Notes: generated from the sequence alone by a model not told the origin. 64,000 nucleotides of DNA from Planctomycetota bacterium (GCA_012959785.1 DUCM01000018.1:182684-246683); one strand, 5' to 3'; counted from the first letter of the stretch, positions 1-9,593 are shown. Made by a program: numbers and translations.

Positions 1-1
1 A

Positions 2-3000
2 CTGAGCTCCCACGGGCGCCCCATCACAGGCACCCCAGATGACAGACTGTATCAGACCCAACGACAGGGCGCTCAGCTCGCCTACTCCTTCGCCCTGCCC
101 TCCGGGGACTACGAGCTGGTTTTTCACTTTGCCGAGCCCGAGCACCACCTGACCGGCCTGCGCGTCTTTGACATCGTGGCCGAGGGGCAACTCTTGGTCT
201 CCGACTTCGATGTGATCGCCCTTGCGGGTGAATGGGATCTGGCCGTATCGAGCGGCGCTCTGCAGATCACGGTGGCCGACGGCGGCCTGGATCTGCAACT
301 CACAGCTAGCGTGGGCGAGGCCCTCTTCCAGGCCCTCGAGGTGCGCTCCATTGCGGTCATCGAGACGCTCCCCGTGTTTGTGGATTTTGGCTCCGTGCCC
401 CAGGGTCTGCCCTCCCAGGCCGTGATCAATATGCACAACAGCGGCCTGCGCGAAGCAACTCTCACTCGCATCAGCATGACTCCCAACCTGGGCTCCGCAC
501 AGGATTTCACCCTGGAGGTGGATGGAGACATCTACAGCGGTTCGGGCGTGAAGGTGAATCACTTGCTGAATCAGGTGATCGCGCCCGGTGCGCTCCTCTC
601 CATGCCGCTGACCTTCACGCCAAGCGAGCACGCTCACCACCACATCGACATCACTTTTCTAGGTGACTTCACGAGTACCCAGGTAGCCGTTGATGCCGAA
701 GGCAGCGCCGAGGCCACCTGGGGTTTCCTGCATCCCGCCATCGCTCGCACCCCGCAACTCATGGTGGATTACGACGGTGACGGGCAAGAGCTCCTTCAGC
801 TCAGCGGCGCCGAATCCCACACCCATGAGCCGGGTCGGAACTTGGTGGGCTACGAGTGGGCCGTCGATGGCGCGCCCTTCTCCAGCGCTGTGGACACGAC
901 CGTTTTGCTCCCCGTGGGTACGTTCGACTTGTCTCTTGAAGTGACCGATGACGGTTTGCCGCCCTTCAGCGCCACGGCCCATGAAGCGGTCCAAGTACAC
1001 ACCGCCGATCGCGTGCCCGAAGTGCTGGCCCTCTACTACTTGGACCCCGCAGGCAGTCCTGCGAACCTGTTGGACAACCCCCCCGCACGGGCTGACTTCA
1101 TCGAGCGCACACTGACCCTCGGCGTAGCCCTTACAAATGGCACCCTGGGTGGCTCGCACCTCACGGGCTCCAGCATGGTCGAGTTGCGCTGCAACTTTAC
1201 CGTGGGAGTCCAGGCCGACTACCAGTTCATGGCCACAGGCGGCAGCGACCGGCGCGTCCTTGTGGACGGCGTGCTCCACAGCGCGCCACTCACCCTGACT
1301 CCAGGTCAGCACAATCTCGTGGCGCGCTTTGCCGTGCCCGATGCCACCTTCTTGCCGGTGAGCCTCCTTGTCTACAAGGACGGCGTGCTCATGGAGAACT
1401 TCACAGGCAGCGTGACCCATGATGAGACCAACATCCTGCCAGTCATTCACAGCATGCCCGGTGCCGGAATTGAAGCTGGCGGCACAAGGCTCACGGTCGA
1501 GGGCTTTGGCTTCGTCCCTGAAGACCAGGTGACCTTGCACTGGGGCGCGACGAGTTTTCCCGCAGCGTCTCTGTTGGGTGTTTTGCCCGGCAGCCTGACC
1601 TTGATCACGCCGTCCGGCACGGGGATTGTCAGCGTCTGGGTGGAGACCCCTGTGGGCCTTAGCAACGCTGTGGATTTCGAGTACACCTCGAGCGGCCCGG
1701 TGCCCATTGTCTGGAACTCACTCAGCGCCCAGAACATCTCCGTGCTGCAACCGACGAGCCTGGCCTTCGGCCCCGATGGCCGGCTCTATGTGGGCCAACG
1801 GCCGGGCACTATCCAAGCCTATACCCTCGACTCGGCTTGGAATGTGATCGCCGTGGATAGCTTCCTCGGCGTGTCGAATCTCAGCAACTCGGACCTCTTA
1901 GGTATCGCTTTTGATCCCTACGATGCCACCGCCGGCGGTTCGTTGCGGATTTTCGTGAGCCACGGCGAGCACTATGCCAATGGCGGCGGCAGCTTCTCCA
2001 GTACCTCGTTCTACTCCGGCCAGGTGAGCGTCCTCGAGGGCCCGAACTTCGACACGCCGCTGCCCTTGATCTGGGGTTTGCCCGTGTCAAATCACGACCA
2101 CAGCGTCAACGGCCTCGAGTTTGATCACGACGGCAACCTTCTGATCGCCGTGGGCGGCAACACGAACGCCGGCGTGACCTGGCCGATCATGGGCGACCTG
2201 CCCGAGTCGCCCCTCTCGGCGGCTATTCTGCGGGCTTGGATCAAGCGGCCCGCTTTTGACGGGCAGATTACTTACACCATCACGGCGACCGGCGCGCCCA
2301 GCAACGACCAGCGCGATGGTGAGATCGTCGACCTCGTCACCGGCGATGTTTCGGTGCTCGCGCCGGGACTGCGCAATGCCTACGACCTCGTTCTGGCCAC
2401 CTCGGGACTGATCTACGCCACCGACAACGGACCCAACGGTGGCTTCGGACCCTGGAGCACGGGAGCCAGCACTGACTCAGGAGGCCAACATGCCAACGAC
2501 ATCGACAGCTTGGAGTTGATCGAGGAGGGCCGCTATTTGGGCCACCCCAACCGTTCCCGGGGTCGCTCGGATGAACGCCAGAATGTCTTCCATTCAACCC
2601 TGGCTGCGGCGCAGCCGGGTGTTTACAGCCCGCCCTTGACGCCCCTCGATTCCTCGGTCGACGGCATCGTCGAGTACCGCTCCGAGGCGTTCAATGGTCA
2701 GTTGCGCGGCACCCTTGTCGTCCAGAAGTGGAATGAGGCCCAGCACCTCGTGGCCCTCGCTCCCGGTGGTCGCTCGGTGGAGAGCCTGATGTTCGTTTCG
2801 CCCGAAGTGCACGGGCTGGATGTGACTAGCGGCTCCGGCGGTGTGCTGATCACCGCCGATTTCACGAGCAACCTGGTGCGTTTCATCGAGCCCGCCAGCG
2901 GCACGACCGGGGTCTTGGCCGTCTACGATGTGCACCCCTGGCGCGCGCCTGAAACCGGCGGCGGTCGCTTCGTCCTTGGTGGCCGCAGTTTCGGTGACCT

Positions 3001-4081
3001 CTCCAACACCACCGTCCTCATTGGCGGTCTGCCCGCCACCCTGACCGCCGTGGAGGCCACGCGCATCGAGGGTCTCTTGCCCGCTGCGAGCGGCGCCGCC
3101 AGCGCAACCTTGGTGGACATCGTAGTGCAGGTAGGCGTAGTTCAAGACACCCTCACCGCCGCCTTCCGCTGGCTGCCCGGGGCTCCGGGCTGGTCCCGTG
3201 GCGCCTGGTCCACGGGCGTCGACCTTCCCGATGCTCTGGGTGAGGTGGCCGTGGCCAACCTCGACGGCAAGCTGTTTGTGATGGGCGAAGGCACGACCAA
3301 GACCTACGCCTTTGATCTCGCCAGCGGGGTTTGGGACAGCACATTGGCTCAACGCATCTTCGCCCAGGCGCATCATTTCGCGATCGAGGTCGTGGACGGC
3401 AAGCTCTATTGTTTTGGCGGTCTTGGCGGCTCCCAGGGTTCGTTACAGATCTACGATCCCGCCAGCGACACCTGGACCCTAGGCGCGCCCATGCCTTGGG
3501 CTGGCGGCTCTTGCTCTTCAGCGACCATCGATGGGCTGGTTTATGCCAGCGGCGGCATCGTGGGTGGCACCACCGTGGGCAACCTGGCGGTCTACGACCC
3601 AGTCCTCGACCAGTGGAACCCAAGCGGCCCGCTACCGTCCATGCCGACGCCTGTGAACCATGCGGCGTCGGGCACCGATGGCCGTTATCTGTGGGTATTT
3701 GGAGGTCGCGCCGGGCCCAACACCCCCCAGCCCGGTTTTCAGAATGTCCAACGCTATGACCCCGCGACTGCGACCTGGACGGACAGCGCTCAACCTGGGT
3801 CGCCCTTGAGCCCCATGCCCTTGGCGCGCGGTGGCAGCGGTCACGCGGTTTGGCATGGCGAGCGCTTTTTCATCTTCGGCGGCGAGAGCTCCGGCGGCCA
3901 AGTTTTCAATGATGTCCAGGCCTATACACCCGCCACCGACATCTGGACCCTGGACGAACCCATGCCCACGGCGCGCCACGGCATCTTTCCCGTGCTTGAG
4001 GGCAACCGCATCTTTCTCATCGGCGGCGGCGTGACAGCGGGCTTTTCAGCCTCCGCAGTCGTCGAGATTCTGCTGCGCTAG
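2..4081 (+). CDS. Large surface/exported protein: malectin-like, IPT/TIG, beta-propeller and kelch repeats (5' partial)
   Basis: The reading frame is open from the first bases of the window, so the true start and any signal peptide lie upstream; about 1359 residues are visible. The first ~110 residues look like a malectin carbohydrate-binding domain (FHFAE, RVFDIVAEG, then DFDV and a final LEVRSI strand). Next come PKD-like and PA14-like stretches, an IPT/TIG domain near residue 490 (GGTRLTVEGFGF), and a six-bladed glucose/sorbosone-dehydrogenase-like propeller from ~570 (LAFGPDGRLYVGQRPG). A second IPT domain lies near 975, and kelch repeats fill the C-terminus (GKLYCFGG, YLWVFGG, ERFFIFGG, NRIFLIGGG). 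The domain set suggests a cell-surface or secreted adhesion or sugar-binding protein; the substrate is unknown. Its TAG stop overlaps the stop of the convergent downstream gene. Confidence 0.85.
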   Translation: MSSHGRPITGTPDDRLYQTQRQGAQLAYSFALPSGDYELVFHFAEPEHHLTGLRVFDIVAEGQLLVSDFDVIALAGEWDLAVSSGALQITVADGGLDLQLTASVGEALFQALEVRSIAVIETLPVFVDFGSVPQGLPSQAVINMHNSGLREATLTRISMTPNLGSAQDFTLEVDGDIYSGSGVKVNHLLNQVIAPGALLSMPLTFTPSEHAHHHIDITFLGDFTSTQVAVDAEGSAEATWGFLHPAIARTPQLMVDYDGDGQELLQLSGAESHTHEPGRNLVGYEWAVDGAPFSSAVDTTVLLPVGTFDLSLEVTDDGLPPFSATAHEAVQVHTADRVPEVLALYYLDPAGSPANLLDNPPARADFIERTLTLGVALTNGTLGGSHLTGSSMVELRCNFTVGVQADYQFMATGGSDRRVLVDGVLHSAPLTLTPGQHNLVARFAVPDATFLPVSLLVYKDGVLMENFTGSVTHDETNILPVIHSMPGAGIEAGGTRLTVEGFGFVPEDQVTLHWGATSFPAASLLGVLPGSLTLITPSGTGIVSVWVETPVGLSNAVDFEYTSSGPVPIVWNSLSAQNISVLQPTSLAFGPDGRLYVGQRPGTIQAYTLDSAWNVIAVDSFLGVSNLSNSDLLGIAFDPYDATAGGSLRIFVSHGEHYANGGGSFSSTSFYSGQVSVLEGPNFDTPLPLIWGLPVSNHDHSVNGLEFDHDGNLLIAVGGNTNAGVTWPIMGDLPESPLSAAILRAWIKRPAFDGQITYTITATGAPSNDQRDGEIVDLVTGDVSVLAPGLRNAYDLVLATSGLIYATDNGPNGGFGPWSTGASTDSGGQHANDIDSLELIEEGRYLGHPNRSRGRSDERQNVFHSTLAAAQPGVYSPPLTPLDSSVDGIVEYRSEAFNGQLRGTLVVQKWNEAQHLVALAPGGRSVESLMFVSPEVHGLDVTSGSGGVLITADFTSNLVRFIEPASGTTGVLAVYDVHPWRAPETGGGRFVLGGRSFGDLSNTTVLIGGLPATLTAVEATRIEGLLPAASGAASATLVDIVVQVGVVQDTLTAAFRWLPGAPGWSRGAWSTGVDLPDALGEVAVANLDGKLFVMGEGTTKTYAFDLASGVWDSTLAQRIFAQAHHFAIEVVDGKLYCFGGLGGSQGSLQIYDPASDTWTLGAPMPWAGGSCSSATIDGLVYASGGIVGGTTVGNLAVYDPVLDQWNPSGPLPSMPTPVNHAASGTDGRYLWVFGGRAGPNTPQPGFQNVQRYDPATATWTDSAQPGSPLSPMPLARGGSGHAVWHGERFFIFGGESSGGQVFNDVQAYTPATDIWTLDEPMPTARHGIFPVLEGNRIFLIGGGVTAGFSASAVVEILLR

Positions 4082-5124
4082 CGCGCGATAGTCGTGACCA
4101 ACTTGTAGGAGAGCCGCGCCAAGCGTCGGCGCGGATCGCTGAGGGGTGTTCGCCAGTAGCGGCCGAGCTTTTCGAGGTGATAGTCCACCACCGCATCTTC
4201 CACGGCGTCCATCAAGGGGTAGGCGCCGCGGCCCGCGGCGATTTGCCGCAGGAGGGCGAGAAAGCCCACGCGTTTCATGCCATCCATCCAGGCCGTTAGC
4301 CCCGTGCCGTCGCCGCGCACGCCCATCAGGTCGCGTTCTTCAGCGTCTAGTTCGAAGGAGGCATCGCCGGCGCGGAAGGCCACGGGCCGATCGCCTTCGA
4401 GTTGCACCTCGAGGGCCAGGACGGCTTCTGATTCTCCCTGCGGGTGGTCGCTGACGACGCCTCCCTCGAACTCAAAGCGCATCTTGCCCCGAGAGTAATC
4501 GCGCGGGTCGATGATGACTGCCTCGCATTCCGTGCCCGAAGGATGGGCGAGGGATAGCCGTCGCTCGCGGCGGCCCCCAGCGAGGCTTCGTTGGCGAGCG
4601 CGCACGATTCCCTCGCAGCCCAAGACAGCCTTCGCCATGGCCAGGCCGTGGTAGGCGTAGCCAGATTCCTCCAGGCGCACCGAGCGCAGTTCCCCAAGCG
4701 TTCCCGCGGCTTGCAGCATGGCGATAGGCGCAAAACAGGGCAGACAACTCGTGTCCTCGCTGACCCACACATCAGCAAACTTTTCTAGCCGGTCGAGGTG
4801 GCCCATGTGACGGAAGAGCATCACCGGCGTTTCGATCAATAAACTCGCTCCCGAGAGAGGAGTCTCCGCCAGACGCGCCAGCACCGCGGGCACCGCCTGT
4901 TTGGCCACCACCATGTAGACGAGGTCGATGTCGTCCAGCGCTGCGGTGTCGAGGTTGGCGAGGGCTGTGACCTGGAACTCTCGGCCTTCGGATTCGATGC
5001 GTTTTTCCTGGCGCGACACGACTCCAGCGAGTTCGAAGTGCTCCGAGGCCCGGGCAAAAACCGGCAGGGCTGCTTTGCGCACGCGCTCCCCCGAGCCGAC
5101 GATGAGAACTCGGCGCTTAGCCAT
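4078..5124 (-). CDS. Gfo/Idh/MocA-like NAD(P)-dependent oxidoreductase
   Basis: A 348-residue protein opening with MAKRRVLIVGSG, a Rossmann nucleotide-binding start typical of the Gfo/Idh/MocA family, followed by strands matching the family N-domain (VVSRQEKR, DDIDLVYMVV, LLIETPV). The C-terminal half is divergent, so the substrate cannot be named. I chose ATG 5124 because the Rossmann strand begins right after it. The start overlaps the end of the GMC oxidoreductase gene by 8 bases, so the two are probably co-translated. GMC/Gfo-Idh pairs often occur in sugar-modification and surface-polysaccharide contexts; that role here is inference. Confidence 0.75.
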   Translation of the reverse strand: MAKRRVLIVGSGERVRKAALPVFARASEHFELAGVVSRQEKRIESEGREFQVTALANLDTAALDDIDLVYMVVAKQAVPAVLARLAETPLSGASLLIETPVMLFRHMGHLDRLEKFADVWVSEDTSCLPCFAPIAMLQAAGTLGELRSVRLEESGYAYHGLAMAKAVLGCEGIVRARQRSLAGGRRERRLSLAHPSGTECEAVIIDPRDYSRGKMRFEFEGGVVSDHPQGESEAVLALEVQLEGDRPVAFRAGDASFELDAEERDLMGVRGDGTGLTAWMDGMKRVGFLALLRQIAAGRGAYPLMDAVEDAVVDYHLEKLGRYWRTPLSDPRRRLARLSYKLVTTIAR

Positions 5125-6799
5125 GGCTCGCTGTTTGTGGTTGGAAGACCTCGTTGCGCAGGTGCCGTGCCAGGCGGATTGAAAGCGCCACGATGGTGAA
5201 TGTCGGGTTGGCGCAGCCGCTGGTGGGAAAGACCGAGCCTCCGGCGAGGTAGACATTGTCCACCGAGTGCAACCGCAGAAGAGGATCGCAAACCGAGGTC
5301 GTGGGGTCCTGGCCCATGCGCGTGGTGCCCAGGTGGTGAGAAGCATCCTGGCAAATGGGCCAGGGGTCTTTCGTAGCGATGTCGCTTTCGAGACGCCCGA
5401 TGTCGTTGGCTCTGAATTCCTCGGCGAGGGCCGTGTGCAGCTCGGTCAGGGTGCGGCGGTCGCGGCTTGAGGTGTCGTGCTGCACGATGGGAATTGGCAC
5501 GCCGTTGGCGTCCAGGTCCGTACCCAGGATGACGCGGTTTTCGGGGCGCGGTTCCATCTCCATGAAGTTCCGCAGGCGCACCCTTTCGATGCGCGGCTTC
5601 TTCTTGGCGACGAGGCGCCAGTACAAGTAGGAGAGCACTCGCTTGGCGTCGAAGACGATGGCGAAGAGGGCTGCGATCCACGAAAGAATCGTCTTGCGTT
5701 CGTTTTGAAAATCCGAGTCGTCGCCGGTCTCCGAGTAGTCGCGCAGCTCCACCACTTCGTCCTTGCGCCCGCTCTTCCAGCTACGCAAGACAAAGGCACA
5801 GCGTTTGACGATCAATACCAGGGCTTCGATGCCTTGGCTGTCGGACCAGGGGAAGAGGGGTTCGAGGCGTACATAGCTATTGAGCAAGCCGCGTTCGGTC
5901 TGCTGCTGCGCGCTGAAGCGCAGGCCTGCGTAACCCGCGTAGCCCTGGTGTAGGCAGCCAAAAAAGTAGGGCAATTGCTCTACCGGCCTTCTTAGGTGCA
6001 GAATGCCGCAGTAGTTCTTTGGGTGGTTCATCAAGAAGCGACCCACCACACCGTGTTCGTTACCCAGACCTTGCTCGCACATATCGCGCGATGCAAGCAA
6101 GAGCCGCGCGTTCTCAATCCCACCTGTGGCGAGCACGAAGACCCGCGCGCGCAGGAGTGTCTCGCGGCCCGAGCGCGTTCTTACCCGGGCGGCGCCGATG
6201 GCCCTGGTCGCGCCCTGGCGCACAAGCTCTGTCACCGTGGCGTCGAGGTAGGTGTCGATGCCTTCCGACTCGAATACCGCGCGTTGCTCGCGCCCAAAGT
6301 TTTGGGGCTCATCGCAGGCCAAGAAAACCTTTTCCTCCACGGCCTCCCAGAAGGGCTGCCAATCACCCTGGCCGCGCAAGACGCCGAAGCCCCCGGGGCG
6401 GTACAGGTCCTCGGGTGCGAAGCGATACCGCTCGGACGCCGCGCGCCAGTTGGGCATGAGTTCCTTGCGGCTGATGGGCCAACCGGCGTGTTCGAGCCAG
6501 GGACGCTCGGCCATGTCGATCTCATCGAGGGCGCTGGAGAGCCCCGCCCAGGTGGTCGAGGCGCCACCGAGCACGCGCTCGCGGGAGTACTCCTTGATCT
6601 TGATGCCCTCGCTCACGACCTCGCGCAGGAGATCGCCGCGGCGGGTCGTTTTCTTCAGCCCGCTCTCGAGCACACAGATCTTGAGCCCCGAACCCACCAG
6701 CTCGGCAGCCAGGGTGGCCCCCGCCGGCCCCGAGCCCACGATGCACAGGTCGTACTTCGGCAGACCGTCGAGGGCGATATCGTCAAGGTCAATGATCAT
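5117..6799 (-). CDS. GMC-family FAD-dependent oxidoreductase
   Basis: About 560 residues. The dinucleotide-binding motif YDLCIVGSGPAGATLAAEL lies close to the N-terminus, followed by LESG, the FAD-contacting segment RVLGGASTTWAG, and VLATGGIENARLLL. The C-terminal substrate domain ends with ASHHLGTTRMG and a GGSVFPTSGCANPT segment carrying the GMC signature. It probably oxidises an alcohol or sugar with FAD; the substrate is unknown. Two starts are possible: ATG 6820 and ATG 6799 (MIIDLDD). I prefer 6799 because a -10-like TAGGCT sits at 6830-6825, which would place transcription start at or just inside the 6820 codon. The gene overlaps the following oxidoreductase by 8 bases. Confidence 0.85.
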   Translation of the reverse strand: MIIDLDDIALDGLPKYDLCIVGSGPAGATLAAELVGSGLKICVLESGLKKTTRRGDLLREVVSEGIKIKEYSRERVLGGASTTWAGLSSALDEIDMAERPWLEHAGWPISRKELMPNWRAASERYRFAPEDLYRPGGFGVLRGQGDWQPFWEAVEEKVFLACDEPQNFGREQRAVFESEGIDTYLDATVTELVRQGATRAIGAARVRTRSGRETLLRARVFVLATGGIENARLLLASRDMCEQGLGNEHGVVGRFLMNHPKNYCGILHLRRPVEQLPYFFGCLHQGYAGYAGLRFSAQQQTERGLLNSYVRLEPLFPWSDSQGIEALVLIVKRCAFVLRSWKSGRKDEVVELRDYSETGDDSDFQNERKTILSWIAALFAIVFDAKRVLSYLYWRLVAKKKPRIERVRLRNFMEMEPRPENRVILGTDLDANGVPIPIVQHDTSSRDRRTLTELHTALAEEFRANDIGRLESDIATKDPWPICQDASHHLGTTRMGQDPTTSVCDPLLRLHSVDNVYLAGGSVFPTSGCANPTFTIVALSIRLARHLRNEVFQPQTASHG

Positions 6800-6824
6800 G
6801 GCGCCATTTCCAGCAGGCATGCCG

Positions 6825-6830
6825 AGCCTA
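6825..6830 (-). promoter_or_regulatory. Possible -10 element of the GMC oxidoreductase operon
   Basis: TAGGCT on the minus strand, 4 bases before ATG 6820. If used, transcription starts at about 6818, leaving a ~19-base leader to ATG 6799. No clear -35. Confidence 0.3.
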
Positions 6831-6851
6831 CTCCAAAGCGACAGCCAAGCC

Positions 6852-7859
6852 TCAGCCGTTCATGACCTGCTCAAGGAAGTCGAGCATTTCCTTCTCTTTG
6901 GTGCCGCAGGCCTTGGCGGCGGCGCCGTAGCTCTGGACGCCCTCGGCGTCGTCGAGGGGGCCAGCGCACCAGCGGCACATGGTGAAGTTCAGTTGGAAAC
7001 CGAGCTCGGTGTCCCGGAAGCCGAAAGGTGTTAGGAGGTCGAGGGAAACGCGTGCGGCCTGGGCGGCCTCGTCGCTGCGCACAGCCGAGAACTCTGCCTG
7101 GACCACCTTTTCCAACAGGCCACCCTCGTTCTTGGGATCGAGTTCACGACCCGCCGAAAGGAGTTCCTCGTCGGCCTCGCCTCGACTCAGAAGAGCCTTG
7201 AGGGCGCGCAGCTTGAGGCCCTTTTCGTTCTTGGGGTCTGCGTTGAAGCCCCAGCGGGCGGGCTCGATCAGCGGCGCGGCCAGGGCCGAGCTGTCGGGAA
7301 GCGACTCCAACAAGTCCATCACGGCTTGCCAGGCGGCGAGCTTCTCGGGCTCTGCGGCGGCCTGGAATGCACCCACGATCCGCTTGGTTTTCTCCAATAC
7401 TGGCCGTCCCTCGCTGCGCAGCTTGGCCATGTTCTCGATGTACTTCTCCGGCCCGCCGTCGCGATAGCCGGTCTTGCCGAAGACTTCGCCCTCGGCGGTC
7501 ATGAGCAGCACGCTGGGGAACCCCCCGATCTTGTACTTGTTCTTGAGTTCGTCGTTGCGCTCGGGGTTGGGAACCTTGGCCTTGGCCTCGTCGGAGCGTG
7601 GGAAGTCGAGGGCCACCAGGATGTACTGTTCGCGGGCGGCGACGAGGAAGGCGTCGTGGTCGAAAACTTCTTCGTGGAGCTTGATGCACCAGCCACACCA
7701 GTCCGAGCCGGTGAAGTCCACCAGGAGGTCCTTGCCCTGTTCCTTGGCGAGCTTGGCGGCGACATCGAAGTCGGCCTGCCAGGTTTCGCCCAGGCTGGTG
7801 GCGCCGGCCGGAATAGCGGTGAGAGTGCAGAGGCCGAGTGCCAGGGTGAGTTGTTTCAC
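6852..7859 (-). CDS. Exported thioredoxin-family protein (CGWC)
   Basis: 335 residues with an N-terminal signal peptide (MKQLTLALGLCTLTAIPAGA). The thioredoxin-fold part follows at once: KDLLVDFTGSDWCGWCIKL carries the redox pair C-G-W-C, and GGFPSVLLM carries the cis-proline segment. This matches the thioredoxin_7-like exported proteins common in planctomycetes. The remaining ~190 residues are helical and may be TPR-like. The start is GTG 7859, with an AGGAT Shine-Dalgarno-like stretch ~8 bases upstream. It probably acts in the periplasm on disulfides or as a reductant for other exported proteins. It uses Cys here, unlike the selenocysteine version at 54559-55683. Confidence 0.82.
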   Translation of the reverse strand: MKQLTLALGLCTLTAIPAGATSLGETWQADFDVAAKLAKEQGKDLLVDFTGSDWCGWCIKLHEEVFDHDAFLVAAREQYILVALDFPRSDEAKAKVPNPERNDELKNKYKIGGFPSVLLMTAEGEVFGKTGYRDGGPEKYIENMAKLRSEGRPVLEKTKRIVGAFQAAAEPEKLAAWQAVMDLLESLPDSSALAAPLIEPARWGFNADPKNEKGLKLRALKALLSRGEADEELLSAGRELDPKNEGGLLEKVVQAEFSAVRSDEAAQAARVSLDLLTPFGFRDTELGFQLNFTMCRWCAGPLDDAEGVQSYGAAAKACGTKEKEMLDFLEQVMNG

Positions 7860-8564
7860 GGGTAGATCCTTGGTTGAGTTTTCGGTTGCGCGGGGTGAGT
7901 CCAGGGGGAAGCGGGACGGGCTTGCCCAGGAAAGCGGCCACCAGCATCGCAGAAACCGCTCCCGAGAAGGGCGGCAACCTGTGAGGGTTTACGGGTTGCT
8001 GCCTGAGTGCCCTCTTGTACGGGACGATGGGCCCCACGAGACCCCGTGGCTTCGTCCGGATTGTGTGTGGGGCCGCGGAGCCTGGCGGAAAGCCATCACC
8101 TATCAGTTGGACCTCCAGGGCAGGGTTCAGGGCCATCGCCAGCAGGGGTCATTCCCACAGAAACGAAGGGCCCAGAGAGCTCTTTTCACCGATCTTTTCG
8201 ACAATCCCTGACCCGCAACTGCGCAATTGACGCTTTATAAGCGTAGGGATACCCGTTGAGCCATCTTTTGGGTGTTCCTCTTGTGCCTCCCGGTTGGCGC
8301 GGAACTGGGTCCCCCTGGGCGCATTTGCACCCACTTTGATTAGACACCACGGTCATTTCCGGGGGATTCCTTTCAGCGGCGCTGGGCCTGTCGATGCCCT
8401 TGGTTCGGGGGAGCTGAGGATTGAGAGAGTCTACTAGTGGGACGGCACAGTGAGGGGCGCGGCATCAGCTGCGCCCCTCACTTTTTGGCCCCTCACCTCT
8501 CGGGTCGTTGCCCCCTCCTCAGTCTCGAAAAAATGGGTACATGGCACCCCAATAAGCCTCATTT
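7860..8564. other. Long intergenic region (705 bases)
   Basis: No convincing gene on either strand; the short open frames have no plausible start context or composition. It holds a 15-base palindrome ACGCTTTATAAGCGT at 8230-8244 and a strong plus-strand terminator at 8450-8486. Near 8530-8550 there is a GGGTACATGGCACC stretch of a kind often seen in REP-like repeats. A small RNA ending at the terminator is possible but not shown. Confidence 0.5.
8450..8486 (+). terminator. Rho-independent terminator without an upstream gene
   Basis: A perfect 11-base-pair stem (GTGAGGGGCGC with GCGCCCCTCAC), a 10-base loop and a TTTTT run at 8482-8486. The T-run is on the plus-strand side only. The nearest upstream plus-strand gene ends 4.4 kb away, so it may end an unannotated transcript. 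Confidence 0.7.
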
Positions 8565-9020
8565 CTATCCGGCCTGGCGACCCTCCGGCCAGCTCTCCGG
8601 CTGGGGAAAATCCAGGATCTCATCGGTGGTGTAGCGCTTCTTGCACTCCAGTCGTGAGCCTTTCACAAGCCGCGTGCGAAAGGCCTCATCGCGCTCAAGC
8701 CAGATCGCGGCCGCCTCCTCCGGTATCCCGGCTTCCCGCAGGGACTCGGCCAGGAGCTGCGAGCGCAGGTCAAAGAGTTCGCCCGTGATGCGAATGTGCA
8801 TGTGGGCTGGCACGGGCAGGGCTCCATAGTAGACCGAGGGCCCTCCCAGGGTCTTGGAGATGAAATCCGTCTGCTGGCTCTCGATCAGGTCCTGGTCGAT
8901 GTCCTCGAAGAAGCGGCTCAGCCACGGATGAGCGTAGATCTTGTCGTAGAAAATCTTCTGCACGCGGCGAATCTGGATTGTGCCACCGACCTGGGAGTAG
9001 ACGCTTTCGGGCTCGAGCAT
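8565..9020 (-). CDS. Truncated haemoglobin (group I-like)
   Basis: 151 residues, close to the usual length plus a C-terminal tail. The 2-on-2 globin pattern is visible: YSQVGGTIQIRRVQKIFY at the N-terminus, PWLSRFFEDID, then QQTDFISKTLGGPSVYYG, and a histidine-containing AHMHIRIT that supplies the expected proximal haem ligand, followed by LFDLRSQLL. It probably binds O2 or NO in the cytoplasm. It lies downstream of ferrochelatase and a DUF2784 membrane protein on the same strand, but 129 bases separate it from the latter. A TATTAT -10-like box at 9051-9046 could give it its own promoter. Confidence 0.75.
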   Translation of the reverse strand: MLEPESVYSQVGGTIQIRRVQKIFYDKIYAHPWLSRFFEDIDQDLIESQQTDFISKTLGGPSVYYGALPVPAHMHIRITGELFDLRSQLLAESLREAGIPEEAAAIWLERDEAFRTRLVKGSRLECKKRYTTDEILDFPQPESWPEGRQAG

Positions 9021-9149
9021 GGGACTGGGGAGCTGGCTGAAGAAGATAATAGAGCCTTGATGAGGCGGAAAAACCGGACTTCACTAGGAGGCCGCAAATA
9101 TCTGATTCGGCTCCGGGTGGGGCTCATCTTGAGCCCCTTTGCTCGCCTT

Positions 9150-9590
9150 TCAGCGCCCTTCCTTGGGTCTTCTACGCCAGCGCACCGGTGCGAAGTACCA
9201 CGACAGGACGGTCAGGCCTGCGAAGGCCCCATAGCTCACGGCCAGCGCCAGGGGCGAGGCTTCGATGAAGAGCAGGTCGTGGGCCCACCGCGCAACGAAG
9301 CTAGTGTCATCCATCGGTACTCCCGCCTGCCAGCGCAGTTCCCTCTCCCAGATTGTCAGGGGGCAGAGCCTGCCGGCCGCTGCCTGGCTGGCGATGAAGA
9401 CGATCAGCGCCGTGTGGCCCAGGCGAAACCAGGGGTTGCCGATCCAGTGCCAGCTCCGCCAGCGCCCCACGAGGATGGCCACCAGGGACAGCACCACGAA
9501 CAGCACCACGGCGAAGTGCACGATCACGATGCCATCGGCGAGAGCCAGGGCTTCGCCTGGGTCCTTTGGGTACCAGCTCCGCTGTTGCAT
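9150..9590 (-). CDS. DUF2784 family membrane protein
   Basis: 146 residues with about four hydrophobic segments. It matches DUF2784: an early VHFAVVLFVVLSLVAIL helix with the conserved His, then RLCPLTIWERELRWQAG, the family's signature. Function unknown. It starts 3 bases after the ferrochelatase stop, so the two are almost certainly one transcript. Confidence 0.85.
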   Translation of the reverse strand: MQQRSWYPKDPGEALALADGIVIVHFAVVLFVVLSLVAILVGRWRSWHWIGNPWFRLGHTALIVFIASQAAAGRLCPLTIWERELRWQAGVPMDDTSFVARWAHDLLFIEASPLALAVSYGAFAGLTVLSWYFAPVRWRRRPKEGR

Positions 9591-9593
9591 CGC

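Noticed and set aside
659..3376. Long minus-strand frames under the first gene
   Set aside because: Antisense to a clear malectin/kelch protein, His- and Gln-rich, no start context.
8230..8244. Operator palindrome ACGCTTTATAAGCGT
   Set aside because: It is over 370 bases from the nearest start codon and no second copy was seen; left as a note in the intergenic entry.
8520..8560. REP/insertion remnant (GGGTACATGGCACC)
   Set aside because: Only a short single stretch, no paired arm or transposase in the window.
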